Shown: positions 17,643 through 26,726, counted from the stretch's first letter. The stretch: DNA of 57,104 bases from an uncultured Lachnospiraceae bacterium (GCA_945949045.1 CAMFDG010000011.1:1-57104), one strand, 5' to 3'. Program-made: numbers and translations. Notes: a model not told the origin generated them from the letters alone.

Positions 17643-18767
17643 TTAGAGATTTTTAAGCTTTTGAGCCTTATATGAAGCAAATTCTCCCGCATCCAGCGCA
17701 TAACGGATTTCCTGCATCATGGTATTGTAGAAATAAAGATTGTGCAGCACACACAGTCGCATGCCAAGCATTTCCTTCGCTTTCAGAAGATGCCTGATAT
17801 AAGCCCTGCTGTAGGTACGGCATGCCGGACACTGACATCCCTCCTCGATGGGACGCATATCCTTTTCATATTTCTGGTTAAACAGATTCAGCTTTCCGTG
17901 ATTTGTATACACATGCCCATGACGGCCGTTCCGGCTGGGGTATACGCAGTCAAAAAAGTCCACGCCCCGATCCACTGCCTCCAGAATATTCGCCGGGGTT
18001 CCCACTCCCATCAGATAGGTGGGTTTGTTTACCGGAAGGTGGGGAACCGTCACATCCAGAATGTGATACATTTCCTCATGGCTCTCCCCCACTGCCAGGC
18101 CCCCGATGGCATAACCATCCAGGTTCATCTCTGCGATACGCTTCGCATGGTCGATACGGATATCGTCATAGATGGCTCCCTGATTGATGCCAAAAAGAAG
18201 CTGGTGGGGATTGATGGTATCCGGAAGACTGTTTAACCGGTCCATTTCCTTTTTGCATCGTTCCAGCCACCTCGTAGTCCGGTTCACAGAATTCTCTACA
18301 TAGTCCCGATCCGCAACACTTGACGGACACTCATCGAATGCCATGGCAATAGTAGAACCCAGATTGGACTGAATCTGCATACTCTCCTCCGGTCCCATGA
18401 AAATCTTTGCACCATCCACATGGGAATGAAACCAGACACCCTCATCCTTAATTTTCCTGAGTCCTGCCAGGGAAAACACCTGGAATCCGCCGGAATCCGT
18501 AAGAATCGGTCGGTCCCACACCATAAATTTATGGAGACCTCCCACCTCCTTGATAAGCTTATCGCCGGGGCGCACATGCAGATGATAGGTGTTGGATAAT
18601 TCCACCTGACATCCGATCTCTTTTAGATCTTCGGTAGAGACTGCACCCTTAATGGCGCCCACGGTTCCCACATTCATAAACACCGGCGTCTGGATATCCC
18701 CATGCACCGTGTGAAACACGCCACGCTTCGCTCTTCCTTCCTTTTTTAACAATTCATATTCTGCCAT
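17643..18767 (-). CDS. tgt: tRNA-guanine transglycosylase (Tgt)
   Basis: Swaps guanine 34 of tRNAs with GUN anticodons for preQ1 or queuine, giving queuosine. This is a 374-residue TIM barrel with the catalytic region ILTDSGGFQVFSL, nucleophile Asp in NRDYVENS-type and GVDFFDCVYPSRNGRHG segments, and the zinc site CQCPACRTYSRAYIRHL near the C-terminus. No queA or queCDEF genes are nearby, so either they lie elsewhere or the cell salvages a precursor. ATG 18767 has only a weak ribosome site (GGAAAGCGAG). A leader of about 100 nt precedes it, containing an ACCGG-ACT-CCGGT hairpin. Confidence 0.96.
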   Translation of the reverse strand: MAEYELLKKEGRAKRGVFHTVHGDIQTPVFMNVGTVGAIKGAVSTEDLKEIGCQVELSNTYHLHVRPGDKLIKEVGGLHKFMVWDRPILTDSGGFQVFSLAGLRKIKDEGVWFHSHVDGAKIFMGPEESMQIQSNLGSTIAMAFDECPSSVADRDYVENSVNRTTRWLERCKKEMDRLNSLPDTINPHQLLFGINQGAIYDDIRIDHAKRIAEMNLDGYAIGGLAVGESHEEMYHILDVTVPHLPVNKPTYLMGVGTPANILEAVDRGVDFFDCVYPSRNGRHGHVYTNHGKLNLFNQKYEKDMRPIEEGCQCPACRTYSRAYIRHLLKAKEMLGMRLCVLHNLYFYNTMMQEIRYALDAGEFASYKAQKLKNL

Positions 18768-18871
18768 ACTTTTTTATACTCGCTTTCCTGTCATCTATTT
18801 TCTTACCAGTCTCACCGATTCCGGATTACTCTTGGCTACCGGAGTCCGGTCCCCTTTCCTAACCCTTAGAA

Positions 18872-18900
18872 AATATACCATAACTTCCTTGACGATTCAA
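18872..18900 (-). promoter_or_regulatory. Promoter of tgt-yajC, abutting the aroC promoter
   Basis: Minus-strand TTGAAT (18895-18900), 17 bp, TATATT (18872-18877). Its -35 is directly next to the aroC -35 (18889-18894) on the other strand, so both promoters occupy the same 47 bp. Confidence 0.65.
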
Positions 18901-18918
18901 TCTATTGTTTATTATAAT
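18889..18918 (+). promoter_or_regulatory. Promoter of aroC
   Basis: TTGACG (18889-18894), 18-bp spacer, TATAAT (18913-18918), about 65 nt upstream of the aroC ATG. Confidence 0.75.
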
Positions 18919-18982
18919 GAAGTCTGCGAGGCAATTGCCGCCAAAACACAAGACAATTAAGAAGACTATTAAGGAGGCTATT

Positions 18983-20080
18983 ATGGCAGGATCTTCATTT
19001 GGAAATATATTTCGAATCACAACCTGGGGGGAATCCCACGGAAAAGGCATCGGCGTCGTGGTAGACGGCTGTCCGGCAGGACTTCCTCTTTCCGAAGAAG
19101 ATATTCAGAGCTTTCTGGACCGCCGCAAACCGGGCCAGTCCAAATTTACCACACAGCGAAGCGAAGCAGATGCTGTGGAAATTCTCTCCGGCACCTTCGA
19201 GGGAAAAACCACCGGCACTCCTATCTCCATGGTCGTCTGGAACACAGATCAGCGTTCCCATGACTACAGTGAAATTGCATCTTATTTCCGGCCGGGCCAC
19301 GCAGACTACTGTTTTGATGAGAAATATGGATTCCGGGACTACCGGGGCGGCGGACGTTCCTCCGGCCGGGAGACCATCGGACGCACGGCCGGTGGCGCCA
19401 TCGCCGCAAAAATATTAGAGCAGATGGGAATTACCTTCCTCACCTACAGCCGATCTATCGGCCCGGTAACCATTGATGATTCCCGTTTTAATGCATCTGA
19501 GATTCGAAACAACAAACTTTATATGCCAGACGCGGCGGCGGCGGCTGAAGCATCTTCCTATCTGGAAGATTGTATGAAAAACCGTAATTCCTGCGGGGGT
19601 GTCATCGAATGTGTCGTATCCGGGCTTCCCGTAGGCCTGGGGGATCCTGTTTTTGAAAAGCTGGATGCAAATCTTGCCAAGGCGATTCTGTCGATTGGTG
19701 CTGTGAAGGGCTTTGAAATCGGGGATGGTTTTGCCGCAGCAGCCTCCACCGGCCTTACCAACAATGATGCCTTCTGTATGAAAGACAGAAAAGTCCAGAA
19801 AAAAACCAATCACTCCGGCGGAACCCTGGGAGGCATGAGCGACGGCTCTCCTCTCATATTCCGGGCAGCCGTAAAACCAACCCCATCCATCGCCTCCACC
19901 CAGGAGACCGTAACCAAATCCGGTGCGGAAATTGAGATAAGCATCAAGGGACGCCATGATCCCATCATCGTTCCGCGGGCTGTTGTGGTGGTGGAATCCA
20001 TGGCTGCCATTACCATCGTAGATGCTCTGCTTACGAATATGACAGCACGGTTAGACCGTATTATAGATTTCTACCATTAG
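18983..20080 (+). CDS. aroC: Chorismate synthase
   Basis: Makes chorismate from 5-enolpyruvylshikimate 3-phosphate with reduced FMN, the last step of the shikimate pathway. The 365 residues begin MAGSSFGNIFRITTWGESHGKG. They contain YRGGGRSSGRETIGRTAGGAIA (about 122-143) and the C-terminal RHDPIIVPRAVVVVESMAA signature. The start is placed at ATG 18983 with AAGGAGG eight bases before; an earlier in-frame Met at 18905 would put the promoter -10 inside the gene. It is one of three plus-strand genes in the window and stands alone between its promoter and a terminator. pheA, which uses its product, lies 35 kb away. Confidence 0.97.
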   Translation: MAGSSFGNIFRITTWGESHGKGIGVVVDGCPAGLPLSEEDIQSFLDRRKPGQSKFTTQRSEADAVEILSGTFEGKTTGTPISMVVWNTDQRSHDYSEIASYFRPGHADYCFDEKYGFRDYRGGGRSSGRETIGRTAGGAIAAKILEQMGITFLTYSRSIGPVTIDDSRFNASEIRNNKLYMPDAAAAAEASSYLEDCMKNRNSCGGVIECVVSGLPVGLGDPVFEKLDANLAKAILSIGAVKGFEIGDGFAAAASTGLTNNDAFCMKDRKVQKKTNHSGGTLGGMSDGSPLIFRAAVKPTPSIASTQETVTKSGAEIEISIKGRHDPIIVPRAVVVVESMAAITIVDALLTNMTARLDRIIDFYH

Positions 20081-20089
20081 AACCTTCAC

Positions 20090-20121
20090 AAAAAGAGGCG
20101 GAAAATTATCCGCCTCTTTTT
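20090..20121. terminator. Bidirectional terminator shared by aroC and the convergent Ig-like gene
   Basis: Perfect 8-bp stem GAGGCGGA (20095-20102) / TCCGCCTC (20109-20116), loop AAATTA, with A5 before and T5 after. It sits in the 48-bp gap between two converging genes. Confidence 0.92.
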
Positions 20122-20128
20122 ACGATTC

Positions 20129-22660
20129 TTATTTATTCTTTAATGTTTTTCCCAGAGAAACCACTATATTGGATACGAGAACCTTTCCGTCTGCCAGAGT
20201 CATTGTTCTTTGAACAGTGACTGTTTTAATATTGACAGACTCTCCTGCCTCCAAAGTATATTCTGAACCGGTCTTTGTGGAGCCGGTCACACTACAGCCA
20301 ACAATCTCTCCCTGACCTCCCGTCACTGCAAGGCAGTTTCTCGCAAGGGCCAGTGCATTTTTACAGGAAGTATCCGCAGTGGTACGCACCACACTGACGG
20401 AAGCTGTCTCCTGACTGTCTGTCAGTTCCAGGTACCCCCTCGCAGATGCAAGCTGTGCCGAACCGGTTCCCTGAGGATAGAATTTCACCTCAACGGAATA
20501 CAATCCGGCTGCAGCCTTAGCGCAGGTGCTTCCTGTCACCTTTACCGCGGAAAGTGTAAACATCTGGGCCGGTCCGTTTACCTGCTCACCCGCTGTACCT
20601 GCTTTCGTCAGATCCGTAGAATAATATAAACCATCCTTCTCAATCCGGATCTCCTGAATATATGCATACTGATAAAAGATTCCACCTCGAAGCTCCGCAA
20701 GACGCACAGTAACGGTCTTTTCTTCTTCGAGCTCCGCTGCCTTGCTTGAAGCATCCAGGGTCAGATCCAGCACCGGCTGATCCATTTCAAGCTTGTAGCT
20801 CACGGTACCGTTTTCCTGAGGTGCCACAACAATCACTTTAAAATCAGCCTTGGCTGTCCGCCCATTCGCTGTCAGACTAAGCGCAAAGGAATAAGTTCCT
20901 GTACTGCAGTAAGCTGCATCGATCACGATCCGGTTCTTTGCCCCATCGTATACAGCCATATTTTTTGAGGTGCCTCCGGTAATCTGTGCCGTCTCATTGG
21001 TCAGGGCGATCTCCTTACCATACTGGTCACGTCCTTCCACCTCAATATAACCCTTATAGCCATAGCCGCCACGGTTGGACATGGTAATGGAATTCTCATC
21101 CAAAACAATGGATTTCAGATACGGTGGATTTTCCACGGTCACCTCATAGCTGTAAGTGTACTCCTGTGCACCATAGGCAGCCGTTACGACAATCTTTACC
21201 GTACCCGGCTTAATCGCTGTAGCTTTTACCGTTCCGCCTCCCTTATTATTGATCAGCAGAACATCCGGATCCGAGGATTCGCAGGTGATACTGTCATAGG
21301 CAATCTCACCCTTGTTCTTGTCCAGAGCCCGGAAATGGATATAATAATTTTCTCCGGCTGCCACCTTTCTGCAGTCCTGATAGGATGTCCGGTCATAATC
21401 CGGCTTCTGCTCGGAAGCAGTCAGCGTGAAGTTGGTATCGGTAGACAGCACCTCGGCCACGCAGATAACGGTTCCCGTGTACTGAAATACAAGGGATGGA
21501 TCCTCGCTGCAGGTATAGATAATGGAAACGGTACCCTTGCCTCCCACCTCAGTCATATACAGCTTATTGTCCTTGGTGATGACGCCGTTGGTAAGCTTTG
21601 TCTCATACTTTACGGTTCCCGGATAAGCTGCCTGCACATCAATGCCGTTCTTATCATACAGCGCATATTCCACCGGTGTTTCCTTGCCAACGGTAACCTC
21701 CGTAGTCAGAATTTTGATGCTGACCGGCTTCCCTACATGGGCGGTAAAATCCCAGGACATTTTTCCATCTGAAACAGAATAACCAACCCCATCCTTAAGG
21801 TTTGATTCCGTAGTAAGATATACCTTTGTGCCATCCTCTGAGAAAGAGATTTCCTTCACTGCCACCGGAACACCTGCCGAAGTGGAAACCTTAAAATTCT
21901 CTTTCTTCACCGCACCTCTTGCACTGCTGGAAAAAACAGCTTCGATCCGGTTCGCCGCGATCTGCTTCACGGATTTCATCGTGCGGCCTACCGTGACAAT
22001 TTTAGTGGCAGACTGGATGACCTTGCTGCCGATCTTTGCCTGGACAATGATGGTATAATTTCCCTCCGTCTTCGGCGTAAAGGCACCTGTCTTAGTCATG
22101 TCAGAGACGAGATCTCCCTCCTCATCCATGGCCGTCCAGGAATTGCTGCTGGTGGAATTCGCCGGTGTAATCTTATAGCGGAACTGGTATTTCTTTCCGA
22201 TCAGAAGCTCCTCGTCATCTGCAAGACCTGATACGATGGAAATACCTGTCGGTCTCGCCTTCAGTTTTGCGGTCTTGGAGCGGATGGTATATAAAAGCTT
22301 TCCGCTTTTTGCATAGACCTTTGCCGTAATCTGCACGGTTTTATTTTTTGCAGCAGACTTCCCCTTGGATCTTACCGTAAGCTTGTTGGATACGGTGGTT
22401 TTGGTCACCTTTGTAGATGTCTTCTGCAGCTTCACATAACTCTTTCCGGTACCGGAAACACTCCACTTCACCGTCTGCCCCTTGGAAACATTCTTCAAGG
22501 TATAGGTGTACACTCCCTTTACCGATGTATTCTCATACAGGCTGGTAATGCTTTTGGTAAACGCGGGTTTCGAAACGGCCCCCGCCGGCAGCGGAAGCAT
22601 GGTTATCACCAGCATCACCGCACACAAAAAAGCTGTCATTTTCTTCCATTTCTTTGACAT
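20129..22660 (-). CDS. Large secreted protein with bacterial Ig-like domains, unknown function
   Basis: An 843-residue exported protein. Residues 1-28 form a signal peptide (KKWKK, hydrophobic core, cleavage likely after AGA in PLPAGAVSK). The rest is a string of beta-sandwich modules. One covers about 145-225 (TGISIVSGLADDEELLIGKKY), others about 320-405 and 420-535 (with SDPDVLLINNKGGGTVKA and PGTVKIVVTA, a Big_2-like pattern), and more follow to about 640 and 740. It has no LPxTG, SLH or choline-binding anchor, so retention at the surface is unexplained. The ATG at 22660 has GGAAGGGAAAATC upstream. It follows trhP by 29 nt and ends at the shared terminator, so it may be the tail of the RNA-modification operon. 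An adhesin or surface scaffold is possible. Confidence 0.82.
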   Translation of the reverse strand: MSKKWKKMTAFLCAVMLVITMLPLPAGAVSKPAFTKSITSLYENTSVKGVYTYTLKNVSKGQTVKWSVSGTGKSYVKLQKTSTKVTKTTVSNKLTVRSKGKSAAKNKTVQITAKVYAKSGKLLYTIRSKTAKLKARPTGISIVSGLADDEELLIGKKYQFRYKITPANSTSSNSWTAMDEEGDLVSDMTKTGAFTPKTEGNYTIIVQAKIGSKVIQSATKIVTVGRTMKSVKQIAANRIEAVFSSSARGAVKKENFKVSTSAGVPVAVKEISFSEDGTKVYLTTESNLKDGVGYSVSDGKMSWDFTAHVGKPVSIKILTTEVTVGKETPVEYALYDKNGIDVQAAYPGTVKYETKLTNGVITKDNKLYMTEVGGKGTVSIIYTCSEDPSLVFQYTGTVICVAEVLSTDTNFTLTASEQKPDYDRTSYQDCRKVAAGENYYIHFRALDKNKGEIAYDSITCESSDPDVLLINNKGGGTVKATAIKPGTVKIVVTAAYGAQEYTYSYEVTVENPPYLKSIVLDENSITMSNRGGYGYKGYIEVEGRDQYGKEIALTNETAQITGGTSKNMAVYDGAKNRIVIDAAYCSTGTYSFALSLTANGRTAKADFKVIVVAPQENGTVSYKLEMDQPVLDLTLDASSKAAELEEEKTVTVRLAELRGGIFYQYAYIQEIRIEKDGLYYSTDLTKAGTAGEQVNGPAQMFTLSAVKVTGSTCAKAAAGLYSVEVKFYPQGTGSAQLASARGYLELTDSQETASVSVVRTTADTSCKNALALARNCLAVTGGQGEIVGCSVTGSTKTGSEYTLEAGESVNIKTVTVQRTMTLADGKVLVSNIVVSLGKTLKNK

Positions 22661-22689
22661 GATTTTCCCTTCCTTTCACTTATTCCTTA

Positions 22690-23943
22690 CTATGCTAACG
22701 GAATCTCATCCTCTTCCCGTCTGCGCAAAATGTCATATTCCTCCAGCTCTATCCCCAGATCCACATAAAAGATCTGCTTGGAATGGGGGCAGGACTCGAT
22801 GGGATCACCTTCCTCATCCCGCATGGAGCGGACGGTCACAGGAATATTTTGTCCATCCGGCTTCATGACCTCAATCTGCTCTCCCACGGAAAACTTGTTT
22901 CTCTGCTCTATCCGGTAAAGACCCTGCGGATTTTTCGGTCCCGCAAGTCCCAGATAGGTATACCCTTTCTCATAAGTATTATTATCGTAGATCTGCGCCT
23001 CCTCCGACGGCTTTCCATAGAAAAAGCCGGTAGTAAACTGGCGGTAGGTGCAGCTTTTGATCTGCTCGAGGTACCAGGGCATATTTCGCTCGTATTTTGC
23101 CGGGGATTCCATATAATCGTCTATGGCTCTCCGATAGGTTCTCGCCACCGTGGCCACATAGAGTGCCGTCTTCATCCGTCCCTCAATCTTGAAACTGTCA
23201 ATCCCCGCCTCCATCAGATCCGGAATATGCTCAATCATACACAGATCTTTGGAATTAAAAATAAAAGTCCCCCGCTCGTTCTCGTATACCGGAAGATATT
23301 CACCGGGACGTTTTTCCTCCACCACCGCATATTTCCAGCGACAGGGGTGGGTGCAGGCACCATGATTGGCATCCCGCCCCGTAAAATAATTGGACAGAAG
23401 GCAGCGTCCGGAATAAGAAATACACATGGCCCCATGAATAAAGGTCTCGATTTCCAATTCCTCCGGGATCTGCCTTCTCAGTTCCTGAATCTCTGCAAGA
23501 GAAAGCTCTCTGGCAGTCACCACACGGCTCGCCCCCTGGTCATGCCAGAAACGGAAAGTGCCGTAATTCGTGTTGTTCGCCTGGGTACTGATATGCCGTT
23601 CAATATCCGGACACAGTTCCTTTGCCAGCATAAAGACTCCGGGATCCGCAATGATCAGGGCATCCGGACGCTCCGGCTGCATTTCATTCAATTCTTTGAA
23701 ATACGCCCGAACACCGGAAAGATCCGCATTATGCGCCAGAATATTCGCCGTCACATAAACCTTCACGCCATGCTCATGGGCAAATCGGATTCCCTCCGCC
23801 ATCTCCTCCATGGAAAAATTCTTTGCCTTTGCCCGAAGCCCGAAGGCCTCGCCACCGATATACACCGCATCCGCCCCGTAGATGACGGCCACCTTTAATA
23901 CCTCAAGGCTGCTGGCCGGAACAAGCAACTCTGTTTTTCTCAT
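22690..23943 (-). CDS. trhP: Peptidase U32 family protein, probable tRNA hydroxylation protein TrhP
   Basis: A 417-residue U32-family protein. Despite the peptidase label, the family member TrhP (YegQ in E. coli, YrrN/YrrO in Bacillus) is needed for prephenate-dependent 5-hydroxyuridine formation at tRNA position 34. Seen here are MRKTELLVPASSLEVLKVAV and GADAVYIGGEAFGLRAKAKNF. The U32 signature ETFIHGAMCISYSGRCLLSNYF (about 167-188) is followed by Cys-rich CTHPCRW, an iron-sulfur-type cluster of Cys residues. A C-terminal beta domain begins near 330. Its upstream neighbour is the methyltransferase that acts on the same nucleotide, which supports the TrhP reading over a collagenase role. Confidence 0.88.
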   Translation of the reverse strand: MRKTELLVPASSLEVLKVAVIYGADAVYIGGEAFGLRAKAKNFSMEEMAEGIRFAHEHGVKVYVTANILAHNADLSGVRAYFKELNEMQPERPDALIIADPGVFMLAKELCPDIERHISTQANNTNYGTFRFWHDQGASRVVTARELSLAEIQELRRQIPEELEIETFIHGAMCISYSGRCLLSNYFTGRDANHGACTHPCRWKYAVVEEKRPGEYLPVYENERGTFIFNSKDLCMIEHIPDLMEAGIDSFKIEGRMKTALYVATVARTYRRAIDDYMESPAKYERNMPWYLEQIKSCTYRQFTTGFFYGKPSEEAQIYDNNTYEKGYTYLGLAGPKNPQGLYRIEQRNKFSVGEQIEVMKPDGQNIPVTVRSMRDEEGDPIESCPHSKQIFYVDLGIELEEYDILRRREEDEIPLA

Positions 23944-23958
23944 CTTAAAACCTCTTTC

Positions 23959-24606
23959 TTATGGCTCTTTTTTCGTGCTGACAGTCACACCGTCTCCCAC
24001 CGGAAGCACAGCCGTCACCAGATCCTTTCGGTGTGTCAGCTCATAAAGATACTCCCGCATCCGCTTGTAGATCGTGCGGTTTCTCCTCGTCACCGCGTAA
24101 TGGGACTCGATAATGTCTCCATCCTGCAGCACGTTATCCGAAACCAGTGTTCCTCCGGTCTTTAACAGCCTGAAGATTTCCGGCAAAAAGTGGATATACT
24201 GTCCCTTCGCCGCATCCATAAAAATAAAATCGAAGGGCTCCCTCAGGGTGGGCAGCACCTCCTTCGCATCCCCCTCGATCAATGTGATGCTGTTTTCCTT
24301 TCCTGCCCGTTTAAAGTTGTTCCGGGCAATGGGAATTCTCTTTTCATAATTCTCAATGGTAATGATCTCACAATCTGCCGGGTTATACTCCGCCATCAGG
24401 ATAGCAGAAAATCCAACAGCCGTACCCACCTCGAGAATCCTCTTTGGTCTGGTCATGGATAAAAGGAGCTTCAGGAAACTCTGCATTTCCTTGCGAATGA
24501 CCGGCACACAGGTATCCAGTGCCTCCCTCTCGATCTCATCCAGCACTTTTGTATTTCCGGTATCCAGCGAATTGATATATGTGACCAGCCGCTCATCTAC
24601 TACCAT
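23959..24606 (-). CDS. trmR: tRNA 5-hydroxyuridine methyltransferase (TrmR-like O-methyltransferase)
   Basis: A 215-residue SAM-dependent O-methyltransferase of the caffeoyl-CoA type. It shows the SAM loop ILEVGTAVGFSAILMAEY (about 55-72), the metal-binding DAAKGQY (FIFMDAAKGQYIHFLP) and SDNVLQDG. In Bacillus the orthologue YrrM/TrmR methylates ho5U34 to mo5U34 and lies between mltG and the U32 genes, exactly as here. ATG 24606 with GGGAGA upstream is preferred. The longer open frame to 24675 overlaps the coding end of the mltG-like gene and would add 23 unrelated residues. With this start the frames do not overlap. Confidence 0.88.
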   Translation of the reverse strand: MVVDERLVTYINSLDTGNTKVLDEIEREALDTCVPVIRKEMQSFLKLLLSMTRPKRILEVGTAVGFSAILMAEYNPADCEIITIENYEKRIPIARNNFKRAGKENSITLIEGDAKEVLPTLREPFDFIFMDAAKGQYIHFLPEIFRLLKTGGTLVSDNVLQDGDIIESHYAVTRRNRTIYKRMREYLYELTHRKDLVTAVLPVGDGVTVSTKKEP

Positions 24607-24610
24607 CGCA

Positions 24611-25018
24611 CTATTCTCCCGCAGCCTCTGTGGCTTCTGTGGTCTGTGTTTCCTGCTCCCCCGGAGACATGGCAATCATCATCTCCTTGGGCGTCATGGA
24701 AGTGTTCAGCGTATAGGTACCCGGTTCTATGCTCTTGCTGTAAGCAGACAGCTTAAGCTGAAGATAAAACAGCTTCGCATCACGAATCAGTCCCTTCTCC
24801 TCAAGCTTCCTGGCAAGTGTATGTCCGGAGGTACCCGGTTCCACCAGAACAAGAACATCCTCTCCCGGAGCCAGGTCCACCGCGGTCTCCGTGAAAAGAC
24901 GGTATCCATAGTCATAACCGGTTCTGCACAGATTGATAGTCCCAAAAACTATAAGCAGAACAACCATAACCGTAAATGCAATTTTGATAAATGCAAACAG
25001 AATCTTGTTCAGGTTCAT
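24611..25018 (-). CDS. Short MltG/YceG-like membrane protein without catalytic domain
   Basis: A 135-residue protein in the place where Bacillus has mltG, the endolytic murein transglycosylase. It has a transmembrane helix at about 8-30. An extracytoplasmic YceG-type N-terminal subdomain covers about 48-118 (VLVEPGTSGHTLARKLEEKGLIRDAKLF and IEPGTYTLNTSMTPKEMMIAM). A Thr/Glu-rich tail then ends the protein. The catalytic half of MltG, with its essential Glu, is entirely absent; the stop comes with no trace of frameshifted homology in the 4 nt before trmR. It may bind glycan or regulate a full-length MltG, or it may be a degenerate remnant. The clean ribosome site (AGGAGTGAGCCG) and intact frame favour a functional short protein. 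Confidence 0.8.
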   Translation of the reverse strand: MNLNKILFAFIKIAFTVMVVLLIVFGTINLCRTGYDYGYRLFTETAVDLAPGEDVLVLVEPGTSGHTLARKLEEKGLIRDAKLFYLQLKLSAYSKSIEPGTYTLNTSMTPKEMMIAMSPGEQETQTTEATEAAGE

Positions 25019-25028
25019 CGGCTCACTC

Positions 25029-26699
25029 CTATACTTCCATAATAATCGGCATGATCATTGGCCGTCTCTTGGTCTCCTTCCAGACAAAATCCCCTAGGGA
25101 ATCCTTCACCTCATTTTTGATCTTGCCCCAGTCCGTAATATTGTGATCCATACAGTAGTCCATGGTGCGGTCCAGCACTGTCTTTGCCTCATCCATCAGA
25201 CTCTCGGAGTTACGTACATAGACAAAGCCGCGGGATACGATATCCGGTCCTGCAAGCACCTGGCCGGTTCCGTTCTCCAAGGTCATCACCACGATGATAA
25301 TACCATCCTCTGCAAGCCTCTGGCGGTCCCGAAGCACAATATTACCCACATCTCCGACACCAAGGCCGTCTACCATGATATTTCCTACCTGCACATGTCC
25401 CGTAACATCTGCGCCGTTTTCATCGATCTCCAGCACATCGCCGGAGGAGAGAATCTTAATATGATCAGTGTCATAGCCCAGTTCCTCTGCGATCTTCTTC
25501 TGGGCAATCAGATGCTTATACTCTCCGTGTACCGGCACCGAGTAAAGGGGATTGACCAGGGAATAAATCAACTTGATATCCTCTCTGCAGGCATGTCCGC
25601 TGACATGAACATCCTCAAAAATTACATCTGCGCCCTTCTTCATCAGGTCGTTGATCACATCCGTCACAGACTTCTCATTTCCCGGAATCGGGTGAGAACT
25701 GAATACGATGGTATCATTTGGCTTGATGGAGATCTTCTTGTGGACACCGGATGCCATGCGGGATAATGCCGCCATGGACTCCCCCTGGCTTCCCGTGGTG
25801 ATGATCACCGTCTTCTCATCCGGATAATTGCGCAGCTGATCCACATCAATCAGAATATTGTCCGGCAGTGTCAGATATCCAAGCTGGGATGCAATGGAAA
25901 TGATATTGACCATGCTCCGTCCCTCAATCACCACCTTGCGGCCGAACTTATCGGCAGAATTGATAATCTGCTGTACGCGGTCCACATTGGATGCAAAGGT
26001 TGCAATGATAATTCTGGTATTTTTATGTTCTGCAAAAATATTGTCCAGCGTCTTTCCCACAGATTTCTCTGAATTCGTAAAGCCCGGACGCTCCGCATTG
26101 GTACTGTCACAGAGCAGAGCTAAAACACCCTTCTTTCCAATCTCGCCAAAACGCTGTAAATCAATGGCATCTCCAAACACCGGCGTGTAATCCACTTTAA
26201 AGTCTCCGGTATGCACTACGATACCTGCCGGCGAGTAAATGGCAAGGGCTGCGGCATCCTGAATACTGTGGTTCGTCCGGATAAATTCTACCCGAAAGCA
26301 CCCCAGATTAATATGCTGGCCGTACCTGACCACCTTGCGCTTTACCTTCTTTAACATATCATGCTCTTCCAGCTTGTGCTCGATCAGCGCGGTGGTCAGC
26401 TTTGTAGCATAAATCGGCACGTTAATGTCCTTCAGCACATATGGAATTGCTCCGATATGGTCCTCATGTCCGTGTGTGATAAAAAAGCCCTTTACCTTGT
26501 CAATATTGTCCTTCAGATAAGACACATCCGGAATGACCAGGTCCACGCCATACATGTCGTCCTCCGGAAAGGCCAGACCGCAGTCCACAACAATAATACT
26601 GTCTTCATACTCAAAGGCAGTAATGTTCATTCCAATCTGCTCCAAACCTCCCAGTGGGATGATTTTGAGCTTGCTATGCTGTTTTTCTAATTTCTTCAT
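25029..26699 (-). CDS. rnjA: Ribonuclease J
   Basis: A metallo-beta-lactamase-fold RNase with 5'-3' exonuclease and endonuclease activity, central to mRNA decay and rRNA maturation in Firmicutes. The 556 residues have the zinc motif FITHGHEDHIGAIPY (about 72-86) and a second His in FIRTNHSIQDA. The aspartate in VHTGDFKVDYTP follows, with the beta-CASP part RIIIATFASNVDRVQQII and SSHPIPGNE. The C-terminal domain with SGHACREDIK and VPVHGEYKHL is also present. Whether it is RnjA or RnjB cannot be settled from one copy. It lies between a DUF1292 gene and the mltG-like gene. ATG 26699 has GGAGG upstream. Confidence 0.95.
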   Translation of the reverse strand: MKKLEKQHSKLKIIPLGGLEQIGMNITAFEYEDSIIVVDCGLAFPEDDMYGVDLVIPDVSYLKDNIDKVKGFFITHGHEDHIGAIPYVLKDINVPIYATKLTTALIEHKLEEHDMLKKVKRKVVRYGQHINLGCFRVEFIRTNHSIQDAAALAIYSPAGIVVHTGDFKVDYTPVFGDAIDLQRFGEIGKKGVLALLCDSTNAERPGFTNSEKSVGKTLDNIFAEHKNTRIIIATFASNVDRVQQIINSADKFGRKVVIEGRSMVNIISIASQLGYLTLPDNILIDVDQLRNYPDEKTVIITTGSQGESMAALSRMASGVHKKISIKPNDTIVFSSHPIPGNEKSVTDVINDLMKKGADVIFEDVHVSGHACREDIKLIYSLVNPLYSVPVHGEYKHLIAQKKIAEELGYDTDHIKILSSGDVLEIDENGADVTGHVQVGNIMVDGLGVGDVGNIVLRDRQRLAEDGIIIVVMTLENGTGQVLAGPDIVSRGFVYVRNSESLMDEAKTVLDRTMDYCMDHNITDWGKIKNEVKDSLGDFVWKETKRRPMIMPIIMEV

Positions 26700-26726
26700 A
26701 AATCCTCCAAAAAAAATATTTCCGCC

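Noticed and set aside
18768-18871. preQ1 riboswitch before tgt
   Set aside because: The leader has a CCGG hairpin but not the short C-rich loop and A-rich tail of a preQ1-I aptamer, so it is not called.
22783-23898. 371-codon plus-strand open frame opposite trhP
   Set aside because: A shadow of the U32 gene. It has no promoter or ribosome site, and its His/Arg-rich sequence has no recognisable domain.
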